64,000 nucleotides of DNA from Endozoicomonas gorgoniicola. GTDB lineage: Bacteria; Pseudomonadota; Gammaproteobacteria; Pseudomonadales; Endozoicomonadaceae. Position numbers and translations under genes: made by a program. Positions 18,838 to 26,929 of the stretch are shown piece by piece; within the stretch, counting starts at the first letter, position 1, and each line of letters opens with the position of its first letter. The stretch is taken from contig NZ_JAPFCC010000001.1 in the NCBI RefSeq assembly GCF_025562715.2, forward strand, positions 5,914,001 to 5,978,000, read 5' to 3'. Below the pieces are notes generated by a model. That model was given only the letters and a program-made list of their open reading frames with translations. It had not been told where the DNA came from and did not search any database.

Positions 18838-18995
18838 CTAAAACAACCATTGTGCTTTCATGCTGAAACCATGGTTAAGAAAGTCTTTCTGGTGGTCAAC
18901 GTCGTAGTGTACTGTGACTTCAGTTTCGTCATTTGGTTCCGTGATAAACATTAGGCCGTGAACTAACCGCACGGATTGGTGGTAAACTCCCGACA
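18838..18995 (-). pseudogene. C-terminal remnant of an outer-membrane porin-like protein
   Basis: A minus frame without a start codon ends at TAG 18838-18840. Its last residues are VHYDVDHQKDFLNHGFSMKA followed by QWLF, with RLVHGLMFITEPNDETEV just before. Alternating polar/hydrophobic residues and a terminal Phe after aromatic residues are the hallmark of the last strand of outer-membrane barrels recognised by BamA. The frame is lost at the tsaD promoter region, so this is probably a truncated gene end. The barrel family is not identified. Confidence 0.4.
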
Positions 18996-19028
18996 ATTTT
19001 GTTGAATTCAGATTTTCAGGAGTTGGCT

Positions 19029-20057
19029 ATGGTTGTTCTCGGCATCGAGACCTCCTGCGATGAAACCGGTATTGCCCTTTACGACAGTGAGAAAGGCCTG
19101 CTGGCTGATGCACTGTACAGTCAGATTGAGATGCACACCGAATACGGTGGAGTAGTTCCGGAACTGGCCTCCCGCGACCATATTCAGCGTGTACTGCCTT
19201 TAATAAAGGAAGTACTGGATCAGGCGGGGTTGCAGCGTGAAGACATTGAAGCCCTGGCTTACACAAAAGGCCCTGGCCTGATTGGAGCTTTGATGGTCGG
19301 TGCCTGTATCGGCCGTTCTCTGGCATGGGCGTGGGGTGTTCCCTGTGTCGGTGTGCACCATATGGAAGGGCATCTTCTGGCTCCGATGCTGGAAGAGAAT
19401 CCACCACAATTTCCGTTTCTGGCCCTGCTGGTGTCCGGCGGTCATACCCAGCTGGTGCATGTGGGGGGCATTGGTCAGTACCGCTTGCTGGGCGAGTCGG
19501 TAGACGATGCGGCTGGAGAGGCTTTCGATAAAGTGGCTGCAATGCTGGATCTGGGATACCCCGGTGGTCCTAAAGTATCAAGGCTGGCTGAACAGGGTAC
19601 GCCGGGACGCTTTCGTTTCCCGCGCCCTATGTGCGACCGCCCCGGACTGGATTTCAGTTTCAGTGGTTTAAAAACCTTTACGTTGAACACGGTCGCAAAA
19701 TGCCGTGAAGAACGTGGCGATTTTACGGATCAGGACCGGGCCGATGTGGCCAGGGCGTTTGAGGAGGCCGTAGTCGATACTCTGGCTTTTAAATGTCGAC
19801 GGGCGTTGCGTGAAACCGGTTTGAAACAGCTGGTGATTGCGGGTGGTGTGAGTGCTAACAGGCGTCTTCGTGAAGGACTGGAGTCCATGGTGGCAAAAGA
19901 AAAAGCAACCCTGCGTTATGCCCGTCCGGAATTCTGTACGGATAACGGTGCTATGATTGCTTATGCCGGTTGTCAGCGACTGCTGGCAGGTCAGCTTGAG
20001 CCGCTTGAAGTGGCTCCCCAGCCACGCTGGCCGATGGAAGAGCTTGACGCCGTGTAA
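19029..20057 (+). CDS. tsaD: tRNA N6-adenosine threonylcarbamoyltransferase
   Basis: Transfers the threonylcarbamoyl group to A37 of ANN-decoding tRNAs, with TsaB and TsaE. 342 residues. Start set at ATG 19029 (MVVLGIETSCDETGIALYD, the family N-terminus) with AGGAG 7 nt upstream, rather than the frame start at 18999. Motifs: GVVPELASRDHIQ, YTKGPGLIGALMVG, the metal site VHHMEGHLLAPM, VSGGHTQLV, GEAFDKVAAMLDLGYPGGP and FSFSGLKT. Followed 38 nt later by folB. Confidence 0.97.
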   Translation: MVVLGIETSCDETGIALYDSEKGLLADALYSQIEMHTEYGGVVPELASRDHIQRVLPLIKEVLDQAGLQREDIEALAYTKGPGLIGALMVGACIGRSLAWAWGVPCVGVHHMEGHLLAPMLEENPPQFPFLALLVSGGHTQLVHVGGIGQYRLLGESVDDAAGEAFDKVAAMLDLGYPGGPKVSRLAEQGTPGRFRFPRPMCDRPGLDFSFSGLKTFTLNTVAKCREERGDFTDQDRADVARAFEEAVVDTLAFKCRRALRETGLKQLVIAGGVSANRRLREGLESMVAKEKATLRYARPEFCTDNGAMIAYAGCQRLLAGQLEPLEVAPQPRWPMEELDAV

Positions 20058-20095
20058 TGCGGTATAATCCTGCTTTTTTCTTGAGGGTTCAGGCA

Positions 20096-20479
20096 ATGGA
20101 TAAAGTTCGTATCGAACGACTGGAAACCGAGGCGATTATTGGTGTTTATGAATTTGAGCATGAAGCACCGCAGCCGCTGGTCATAGACCTCGAACTGGAA
20201 ACGGATTTTACCAATGCCTTTCGCAGTGATGACCTGAACGATGCCCTTGATTATGAAGCCATCAGTAACAGCGTTCGTGAGTTTACCGAAGCTTCCCGTT
20301 TTGCCCTGCTGGAAGCGTTGGCGGGTGGTATTATTCAACGGGTGCTGGATAACTTCCCTGTGGACAAAGTGGGTGTTTTCATTCGCAAACCTCATGCACT
20401 GAAAGGCGCTCTGGCAACGGTCTCCTGCGAACGTAGCAGAGAACAGATGGATATGCAGAAACTGATGGATCAGTTATGA
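20096..20479 (+). CDS. folB: Dihydroneopterin aldolase
   Basis: Folate pathway enzyme that splits 7,8-dihydroneopterin into 6-hydroxymethyl-dihydropterin and glycolaldehyde. 127 residues from ATG 20096 (MDKVRIERLETEAIIGVYEFE), the usual start; GAGGG lies about 11 nt upstream. LVIDLELETDF, ALDYEAISNSV and the catalytic-Lys region VFIRKPHALKGA are typical. Its stop overlaps the folK start (ATGA), so the two are coupled and act in consecutive steps. Confidence 0.95.
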   Translation: MDKVRIERLETEAIIGVYEFEHEAPQPLVIDLELETDFTNAFRSDDLNDALDYEAISNSVREFTEASRFALLEALAGGIIQRVLDNFPVDKVGVFIRKPHALKGALATVSCERSREQMDMQKLMDQL

Positions 20480-20928
20480 CCCGATATTTTGTTGGTATTG
20501 GTTCTAACGAAAATGCCGTGCATAACTGCACGGCAATGATCAGTGCCATTCGCTCTGCTTTCCGACAGGTCTGTGTCAGCAGTATTGTGCAAACCCCTGC
20601 TTATGGTGTGGATGCTCCACACTACCTGAATGCTGTCGTCAGCTTTGAAGCCTTATTGTCGATCCCGGAGTTATACGACTGGTGTAAAAAACTGGAAACT
20701 CAGCTGGGCAGAACCCGGACCCGGAACGGAATCTGTCAGGCTGACCTGGATATTCTTCAGCCGGGTCATGTCAGCGAGGTGTATTATCAGCCGCTGGTTT
20801 TGCAGTTGCAGGCTTTTCTTAAGGGCGAAGCTATTTGTGTGAGCCATGACAAAGTCTGTTTGCAACTCGATGAACGGATGAGTGTTGGCGATGCTCCCTG
20901 TTATCTCTTTCAGACTGAGTCTGTCTGA
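20476..20928 (+). CDS. folK: Divergent FolK-like hydroxymethyldihydropterin pyrophosphokinase
   Basis: 150 residues, overlapping folB by 4 nt. RYFVGIGSNENAVHN is the usual G-S-N start and YLNAVVSFEALLSIPEL fits the conserved substrate region. The metal Asp pair is kept in ADLDIL (about 91-96). The usual W-G-x-R-x-x-D-L-D stretch is altered to NGICQADLD, so residues that normally bind ATP and pterin are missing, and the C-terminus is shortened. Order after folB supports FolK; reduced or altered activity is possible, and a second folK elsewhere cannot be excluded. Confidence 0.78.
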   Translation: MTRYFVGIGSNENAVHNCTAMISAIRSAFRQVCVSSIVQTPAYGVDAPHYLNAVVSFEALLSIPELYDWCKKLETQLGRTRTRNGICQADLDILQPGHVSEVYYQPLVLQLQAFLKGEAICVSHDKVCLQLDERMSVGDAPCYLFQTESV

Positions 20929-20990
20929 ATTTCCCCGCTGCATTAGGGTTCTATACTTTTTGAGTTATTACTCTGGTCGAGGATCAACTA

Positions 20991-21734
20991 ATGGAAAACT
21001 CCGGAGCCACCATAAAGGCAGTCATCATTACTGAACAATGCGACCAAAGAACCATGGCGGCTATAGCTAGTGTTTTTAATATACAAGGGATTCGAGAAAT
21101 GATTCTTAGCTACCTGAGTCCGCGCGATCTTTGTGCGCTTGCGTCAGTTCTCTCCTCAGCAGCTATCCCCAAGGGGCCTCATCCTTCTATAGATCGCTTC
21201 ATAATGAACCAGGGCCTCATGACACTTGATCGCCACAGTGATTTAACCAGTGCAAGCGCAGATACTATTGCGGCTATTATTCGAAAATACAGCAAACACA
21301 CAGCTATTACTTATTCAGCGAACAAGTCTTTGAAGCCTGATATCGAGGATAGAGGAAAGGTGGTTAACTTTCATGTTGCGGAGGTAGTTGTGTCCAATCA
21401 CGAGACTGCTGGAAGTCGTTGGGAAAGGTTTCTTGCTCGTACGAAACTCAGTTCATTCGATGTTGGCACTGTAGGGGAAGGCCTTACGGCAGTTGGAACG
21501 ACGGGAAGTAAGGTTTTTTTTATTAGAGCCGGTTGGAATTTTGGTAGAAGCATGGATGATTATTTGCTGATCGTATACGCCCCTTCTTATGAGAAGATTT
21601 TAGATCATATAATAGGGGATTATTGTTTCAGTCGCGAGTTTATTACTCCGGTGGTTCATCGCGTACGGTGGGAGCATGATGCGCATAAAGAGCCAGACTT
21701 TGAGACATCTGGCGGTTGGTTTCATCTTCGCTAG
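20991..21734 (+). CDS. F-box-like domain protein, unknown function
   Basis: 247 residues. IQGIREMILSYLSPRDLCAL (about 31-50), then ASVLSSAA, fits the F-box pattern (I-x-E-x-I-L-x-Y-L-x-x-x-D-L-x-x-L-x-x-V). In eukaryotes F-boxes bind Skp1 in SCF ubiquitin ligases; bacterial proteins with such motifs are often translocated effectors. No signal peptide, so any export would be by a dedicated system. The remainder (about 80-247) is globular, with WERFLARTKLSSFDVGTVGE and a C-terminal GGWFHLR; I recognise no family there. Convergent with cca, the two stop codons overlapping by 4 bp. The motif is short, so the domain call is tentative; the gene itself looks real. Confidence 0.6.
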   Translation: MENSGATIKAVIITEQCDQRTMAAIASVFNIQGIREMILSYLSPRDLCALASVLSSAAIPKGPHPSIDRFIMNQGLMTLDRHSDLTSASADTIAAIIRKYSKHTAITYSANKSLKPDIEDRGKVVNFHVAEVVVSNHETAGSRWERFLARTKLSSFDVGTVGEGLTAVGTTGSKVFFIRAGWNFGRSMDDYLLIVYAPSYEKILDHIIGDYCFSREFITPVVHRVRWEHDAHKEPDFETSGGWFHLR

Positions 21735-22876
21735 CCGGCCTGTTCGCTGGCCAATGCCTGCCCCAAAGCTTCAATTCGTAGCAGGCGGAGCTTTTCTCCC
21801 ACGGCTTTGCCTTTCACCCCCTGTGCAACAATCTCTCTGGCATTAATGGCGTGACACTGCCTTAACAGGTCAAAGAGTTTGTTTTGGCTGGATGTCGGGA
21901 AACTCAGTCCTTTCGCGTGTGCAATAAAGCCTGCTGTTGCCATAAAATCTTCAAACCGGTCAGGTCGACGCAGGGCATCCGTTGCTTCAAACAGATTCAT
22001 GATCCTTTCTGCGGTTGGTTTGTCAAGAACACCTGGCACTTCGTGAGCTTGCTGGTACACCAGCAAGGCCAGTTCACAGTAAGAGGATGGAAAACGCATA
22101 CGCTGAAAAAATGGCTTAAGGCTGGCGGCTTCGGTTTGCTCATTGGCGGCAAACAGGCAGGCAAAACGCACTGGCTCAGACGCGTTTTGTTCTGCAGCCC
22201 GCTGTAAAGCTCCAAGGCAGTGGGGTGATCCCAGTAAAAAGGGTTGCCACTCTTTCAGTACCGCGCTCAGGGCATTGCAACTCATCAGGGTCAGAAAATA
22301 GATTTCAGGGCGTTGCTCCATCAGGGCTCTGGCTGTTTCCTGCCATACCCGCTCTGGCACCAGATAGCTGGCTTCACCCATACTCACCATGTGTGCCATC
22401 AGAGCCATCGTATCTTCCGCGATAGTGAATCCCAGGCTGGCAAAACGGGCGGCAAAACGCGCTACCCGAAGAATTCTTAAAGGATCTTCCTGAAAGGCGT
22501 GAGAGACGTGCCTCAGCAGTCGTTGCTGTAAGTCCCGTTGCCCCTGATAAGGGTCGATAATGTCACCTTCCGCCGACTCTGCCATCGCGTTGATGGTCAG
22601 GTCCCTGCGGATCAGGTCCTGTTCCAGAGTCACACCCGGGTCAGCATGGAACGTAAAACCGGCATAGCCATGCCCGGACTTTCGTTCTGTTCTGGCTAAG
22701 GCATATTCTTCTTTGGTCTTTGGGTGCAGAAAAACCGGAAAATCCTGCCCAACCGGCACAAAGCCCTGTTGCAGCATTTCTTCAGGCGTGCTGTTTACCA
22801 CCACCCAGTCATGGTCTTTTACAGGCAGTCCGAGCAGTTTGTCCCTGACAGCACCGCCCACCAGATAAATGTTCAT
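21731..22876 (-). CDS. cca: CCA tRNA nucleotidyltransferase
   Basis: Adds or repairs the 3' CCA of tRNAs. 381 residues from ATG 22876 (MNIYLVGGAVRDKLLGLPVKD, the family start); a frame from 22927 would add 17 residues. Class II motifs are clear: GGAVRD, the catalytic DHDWVVV (D-x-D), RRDLTINAMA and DPLRILRVARFAARF with the nucleotide-reading region ERVWQE. It is shorter than E. coli Cca (412 aa) and I see no HD-phosphohydrolase motif, so it lacks the phosphatase domain. Its last codon overlaps the convergent F-box-like gene. Confidence 0.95.
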   Translation of the reverse strand: MNIYLVGGAVRDKLLGLPVKDHDWVVVNSTPEEMLQQGFVPVGQDFPVFLHPKTKEEYALARTERKSGHGYAGFTFHADPGVTLEQDLIRRDLTINAMAESAEGDIIDPYQGQRDLQQRLLRHVSHAFQEDPLRILRVARFAARFASLGFTIAEDTMALMAHMVSMGEASYLVPERVWQETARALMEQRPEIYFLTLMSCNALSAVLKEWQPFLLGSPHCLGALQRAAEQNASEPVRFACLFAANEQTEAASLKPFFQRMRFPSSYCELALLVYQQAHEVPGVLDKPTAERIMNLFEATDALRRPDRFEDFMATAGFIAHAKGLSFPTSSQNKLFDLLRQCHAINAREIVAQGVKGKAVGEKLRLLRIEALGQALASEQAG

Positions 22877-23100
22877 AGAGTTCAAAAGTCCTGCTTTCAG
22901 GTGTGTGATTGGAGCAACACACCTCAATACGTTATTGATTAATGGTAACGGATGAAGTGTTGAGGCAATAGATATTCTCTTGATTGGAATGCGACAGAGG
23001 GCGACTGGCAGTTTTTTTATTTATATTCGTTTTGTTTCTTAACTGATTCAGCTGCTATTTTGTAGAGTTATTACTTTAGTCATGCGAACCAGTTATAAGA

Positions 23101-24312
23101 ATGAAGAGTCAAACCTTAGGTAGTGCTTTGCTGATTGCTGGCACATGTATTGGTGCCGGTATGCTGGCGCTGCCTATCATCTCTGTTCTTACAGGGCTGT
23201 GGGAGGGGCTGGCCCTGATGTTCATAACCTGGTTGCTGGCTGCCTACGGAGGGTTACTGATTGCAGAAGCCTGCCGAGCCTGCCCGGAGACTGAAAACCT
23301 GCATGGTATGGTTGGTCTGTTGTTAGGACGAAACGGTCAGACCGTTGCTGTCATTGCCATGTTGTTTCTCTATTACGCGCTCTGCGCAGCCTATATTGCC
23401 GGGGGCGCTTCACAGCTTAACAGCATATTAGTGAGTGCAGGCTTAAAAATACCTTACTGGGGTGCGGTTGCTCTGGTGACATGTATTGTCGCTATTGTTG
23501 TACTGGTGGGAACTGCTCTGGTGGATGTCTGCAACCGGGTAATGTTTGTTTCCATGCTACTGCTGATGATGGTGATACTGGTCTCTTTGTTTCCTTACAC
23601 CCGGCTTGAAAACCTGGCCATGGAGACAGGCACTTTTCCTGTGTTGCTGGCTGCTCTGCCTGTGCTGTATACCTCGTTTGGTTATCATGTTGTGGTACCC
23701 ACGGTGGTTGGCTATGTGCAGGGATGTCCGGAAAAGTTCAGCAAGGCGCTGCTGATTGGCAGTGTTTTGCCTTTTGTTCTCTATGTCTTCTGGAGTGTTT
23801 CGACGGTTGGGGCTTTGTCATCCACCACAATACACTCAGTGGCATCAATGCCGGATTCCGTCACCAATCTCATGTCTGCAGTTGGCCAGGTGTCATCTGT
23901 CAGTCACTTTAGTCTGATAATCAGTGTCTTTGCGGCGTTTGCGCTGGCAACGTCGTTTCTGGGGGTTGCCTTAGGATTGTTTGATTACTTGTCAGAACTC
24001 TCCCATAACAGTCACAGCGGATTAACTGGCAGGGTTCGGACCATTTTGCTGACGCTGCTGGTTCCGATGCTGGTGGCTATTTACTACCCCGATGGTTTTA
24101 TTCTTGCCCTGGGCTATGCAGCGATAGCATTGATCGTACTGGCTGTCTTCCTGCCTGTACTGATGGTTTGGAAGGTTCGCCGCCTGCACATGGAAGAGCC
24201 TTATCAGGCCCCCGGAGGGAATGCTGGCCTGGCTATTGCGCTCATGGTCGGCGTGCTGATTGTTGCTGCCCAGATTGGTGTTTCTCTGGGGGTTTTACCT
24301 CTGCTGGGCTGA
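23101..24312 (+). CDS. Aromatic amino acid permease (HAAAP family, TyrP/Mtr-like)
   Basis: 403 residues with about 11 hydrophobic segments. The start GSALLIAGTCIGAGMLALPI is the family signature, and ALPVLYTSFGYHVVVPTVVGY is the conserved central segment. The family imports tryptophan or tyrosine with protons at the inner membrane; substrate cannot be set from sequence alone. The 224-bp gap upstream separates it from divergent cca and should contain both promoters. No operon partner. Confidence 0.9.
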   Translation: MKSQTLGSALLIAGTCIGAGMLALPIISVLTGLWEGLALMFITWLLAAYGGLLIAEACRACPETENLHGMVGLLLGRNGQTVAVIAMLFLYYALCAAYIAGGASQLNSILVSAGLKIPYWGAVALVTCIVAIVVLVGTALVDVCNRVMFVSMLLLMMVILVSLFPYTRLENLAMETGTFPVLLAALPVLYTSFGYHVVVPTVVGYVQGCPEKFSKALLIGSVLPFVLYVFWSVSTVGALSSTTIHSVASMPDSVTNLMSAVGQVSSVSHFSLIISVFAAFALATSFLGVALGLFDYLSELSHNSHSGLTGRVRTILLTLLVPMLVAIYYPDGFILALGYAAIALIVLAVFLPVLMVWKVRRLHMEEPYQAPGGNAGLAIALMVGVLIVAAQIGVSLGVLPLLG

Positions 24313-24387
24313 CGACAGTTGTTTTATACCCTGACGACGTCGGGCTGGTCTGTTAAATTGACAGCATCCGCTAATTGTTGGGTACTT

Positions 24388-24714
24388 ATGAACTGGTCTG
24401 TTTACATCATTATTGCCAGCGATCATTCGCTTTATACGGGAATCACAACCGATATCTGCAGACGCTGGAAACAACACAGCAGTGGCGCAGGTGGTGCGCG
24501 CTATTTTCGAGGGCGCAAGCCTGCGTTGCTGGCTTACTTTGAGCCAGGACATAATCGTTCTACGGCTTCAAAACGGGAAGCAGAAATTAAAAAGTGGCCA
24601 AAGACAAAAAAACAGGCGCTGTTGCGCTCTGGCAGCAATCAGGTTTCATTATGGGACAGCATGTTACCAACGGGGTTTTTGGAAGCTGAAGAAAGGTTGG
24701 TTGAGAGGGACTGA
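24388..24714 (+). CDS. GIY-YIG domain protein (YhbQ-like)
   Basis: 108 residues from ATG 24388 (MNWSVYIIIASDHSLYTGIT). The GIY-YIG core reads VYIIIASD then YTGITTDICRRWKQH, with the conserved Arg; the usual Glu is plausible in KREAEIKKWPKTKK. The small UPF0213/YhbQ family has nuclease-fold proteins of poorly known role, linked to DNA damage or RNA. A C-terminal tail (SMLPTGFLEAEERLVERD) extends beyond the usual ~95 residues. Starts 75 nt after the permease on the same strand. Confidence 0.88.
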   Translation: MNWSVYIIIASDHSLYTGITTDICRRWKQHSSGAGGARYFRGRKPALLAYFEPGHNRSTASKREAEIKKWPKTKKQALLRSGSNQVSLWDSMLPTGFLEAEERLVERD

Positions 24715-24909
24715 TGCAGAATGGATGATGTTATACGGCTATAAATCGTTATTCGACTGTCGTATGCTTAAACGAGCATTAACAGCTGTTTGCCAGATGA
24801 TCATTGCAACAGCTCAATAATACCAGTTAAGTGCAGGCTATGTACCTGAGCAGACAGGCTCCTTAGAGTCTGAGCCTTTAACAATAATGATAATAATGAG
24901 AGGTGCTTC

Positions 24910-26613
24910 ATGGAGGCCAGTTTCTGGGAAGGTAAACGAGCTCCCGGTATTGAAGACGCAATTGATCTGGGAAAGTATCGCAACCTGGCAGACCTGATTA
25001 ATGCATCGGTCAGGCGGTTTGCTGACCGGCCTGCCTATACCTGCATGAATCAGACCCTGAGTTATGCAGAAATCAATGAACTCAGCAATGGTTTTGCGGC
25101 TTACCTGCAAAAGCATACGTCTTTGGAGCCTGGTGACCGAATTGCTATTCAGTTGCCTAATATCCTTCAGTATCCAATCGTCGTTTACGGTGCCATTAAA
25201 GCGGGACTGGTTATTGTTAATACCAACCCTCTTTATACCGCCAGAGAAATGCTCCATCAGTTTAATGATTCGGGCGTAAAGCTTCTGGTTTGTCTGAATA
25301 CGGTGGCGCATATTGTTGAAGAAATTCTGCCCCAAACCGGTCTTGAGCAGGTTGTTGTCACCGAAATGGGGGATTCTCTTCCCTGGATGAAGCGGTTACT
25401 GGTGAACTTTGCTGTCAGGCATGTCAAAAAGATGGTGCCAAAATACAGTCTTCCTGAAGCCGTGGCATTTAACGATGTCATGGCGAAAGGCATGATAGCG
25501 GACTATTGCCCTGCCTCAGAGGGTCAGCAGGATGATCTTGCTGTGCTGCAGTATACCGGCGGTACGACAGGGGTCGCGAAAGGGGTCATGCTGACGCAGA
25601 AGAACATTATTGCGAATGTCTTGCAGGCATCGGCCCTGCGCCACCAGGTGGACCAGAAAGGCAGGCTGATCTCAGACCTGCGTGGTGATATCGTGGTTGC
25701 GCCATTGCCGCTCTACCATGTCTACGCGTTTACAGTGCATCTGTTTTCATTTTTCGAGCTGGGGGCTCACAGTATTCTCATCCCTAATCCCAGGGATCTG
25801 GATAGTCTGATCTCTGCTCTGCAACCCTGGCAAATCAATACATTTATTGGGCTGAATACATTGTTTGCCGGACTGTTGAATCACCCCGAATTTCACCGTC
25901 TGGACTTTTCCGGGCTGACGGTCACCAATTCAGGGGGAACAGCGCTGCAGGAATCGGTTGCCAGACAGTGGCATGAAGTGACGGGCTGCCGGATTTCCGA
26001 AGGTTATGGTCTGACTGAGGCAGCTCCCATTGTGGCTGCCAATCCGGCAGGTAAGCTGACGCAGCTGGGAACCGTTGGTCCTGCATTATCGTCAACCTCT
26101 ATCAAGATTGTCACTGATGATGGCGAAGAAGCGGACACAGGAGAAGCAGGCGAGCTGTGTGTAAAAGGCCCGCAGATCATGAAGGGCTACTGGAACCGGC
26201 CTGAAGCCACGGCGGAAGTTCTGGATACCGAAGGCTGGCTGCATACTGGTGATATTGCGGTGATTCAGGAAGATGGGTACATCCGTATTGTGGATCGCAT
26301 TAAGGATCTGGTGATTGTGTCAGGCTTTAACGTCTATCCCAATGAGATTGAGAACGTTGTCGGTCTGCACGAAAAGGTCGACCAGTGTGCTGTCATTGGT
26401 GTACCTGATGAAAAAGCAGGTGAGGCGGTTAAGCTCTTTGTGGTGACGTCTGATAAGTCCCTGACGGAGCAGAGTATTCGAGACTGGTGCAGCCAGCAGC
26501 TCACCAGTTATAAAGTACCTAAATACATAGAGTTCCGTCAGGAACTGCCCATGTCTGCGGTAGGCAAGGTATTGCGCAAACAACTTCGGACAGAAGAGGT
26601 TTCCTCAGACTAA
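24910..26613 (+). CDS. fadD: Long-chain fatty acid-CoA ligase
   Basis: Activates fatty acids to acyl-CoA through an acyl-AMP, coupling uptake to beta-oxidation. 567 residues (E. coli FadD 561). P-loop-like YTGGTTGVAKGVMLTQKN, the adenylate motif EGYGLTEAAPI, the FACS signature GWLHTGDIAVIQEDGYIRIVDR (consensus D-G-W-L-H-T-G-D) and the catalytic Lys in MSAVGKVLRKQLR are present. N-terminus ASFWEGKRAPGIEDAIDLGKY fits the FadD subgroup. Single gene, with a 77-aa-scale gap upstream that holds no ORF I trust. A transposable element begins shortly downstream. Confidence 0.93.
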   Translation: MEASFWEGKRAPGIEDAIDLGKYRNLADLINASVRRFADRPAYTCMNQTLSYAEINELSNGFAAYLQKHTSLEPGDRIAIQLPNILQYPIVVYGAIKAGLVIVNTNPLYTAREMLHQFNDSGVKLLVCLNTVAHIVEEILPQTGLEQVVVTEMGDSLPWMKRLLVNFAVRHVKKMVPKYSLPEAVAFNDVMAKGMIADYCPASEGQQDDLAVLQYTGGTTGVAKGVMLTQKNIIANVLQASALRHQVDQKGRLISDLRGDIVVAPLPLYHVYAFTVHLFSFFELGAHSILIPNPRDLDSLISALQPWQINTFIGLNTLFAGLLNHPEFHRLDFSGLTVTNSGGTALQESVARQWHEVTGCRISEGYGLTEAAPIVAANPAGKLTQLGTVGPALSSTSIKIVTDDGEEADTGEAGELCVKGPQIMKGYWNRPEATAEVLDTEGWLHTGDIAVIQEDGYIRIVDRIKDLVIVSGFNVYPNEIENVVGLHEKVDQCAVIGVPDEKAGEAVKLFVVTSDKSLTEQSIRDWCSQQLTSYKVPKYIEFRQELPMSAVGKVLRKQLRTEEVSSD

Positions 26614-26625
26614 TGCAATGAAAAT

Positions 26626-26652
26626 CAGGCTGAAATTATTAATTTCGGCTTG
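26626..26652 (+). terminator. Hairpin after fadD
   Basis: CAGGCTGAAATT and AATTTCGGCTTG pair over 12 positions (two G-U) around ATT, 13 nt after the fadD stop. No strong T-run. Confidence 0.5.
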
Positions 26653-26662
26653 ATCGAAACAC

Positions 26663-26701
26663 TGGCGCAAACCCGCTTCTTTAGAGGCGGGTCTAGCCAG
26701 C
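26663..26701. repeat. Compound stem-loop upstream of tnpB
   Basis: CCCGCTTC-TTTA-GAGGCGGG is enclosed by CTGGC/GCCAG. The inner hairpin resembles the right-end hairpin of the tnpB element (28322-28341) in shape. It could be the left end of this element, or the right end of a lost relative. Confidence 0.4.
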
Positions 26702-26929
26702 GTAAGGCGCTAGCCTTGCTGTGACGATCGTTTAGAAGTCTTAACGAGTTTTCTGAAAGAGGCACTCCATTTGTGGGCAGGTTTCTGAAAAGATCTCACG
26801 AAGTTGATCGGTCATTTCCCACGTGAATACGTTCCGGCGATACTTTGCTGAAAATACCAGTGCTGCCTGCATGGTTTTTAGCGCTTAGCTGCACTAGCAT
26901 AAAAGGCATTCAACATAACAGGCACTGCA

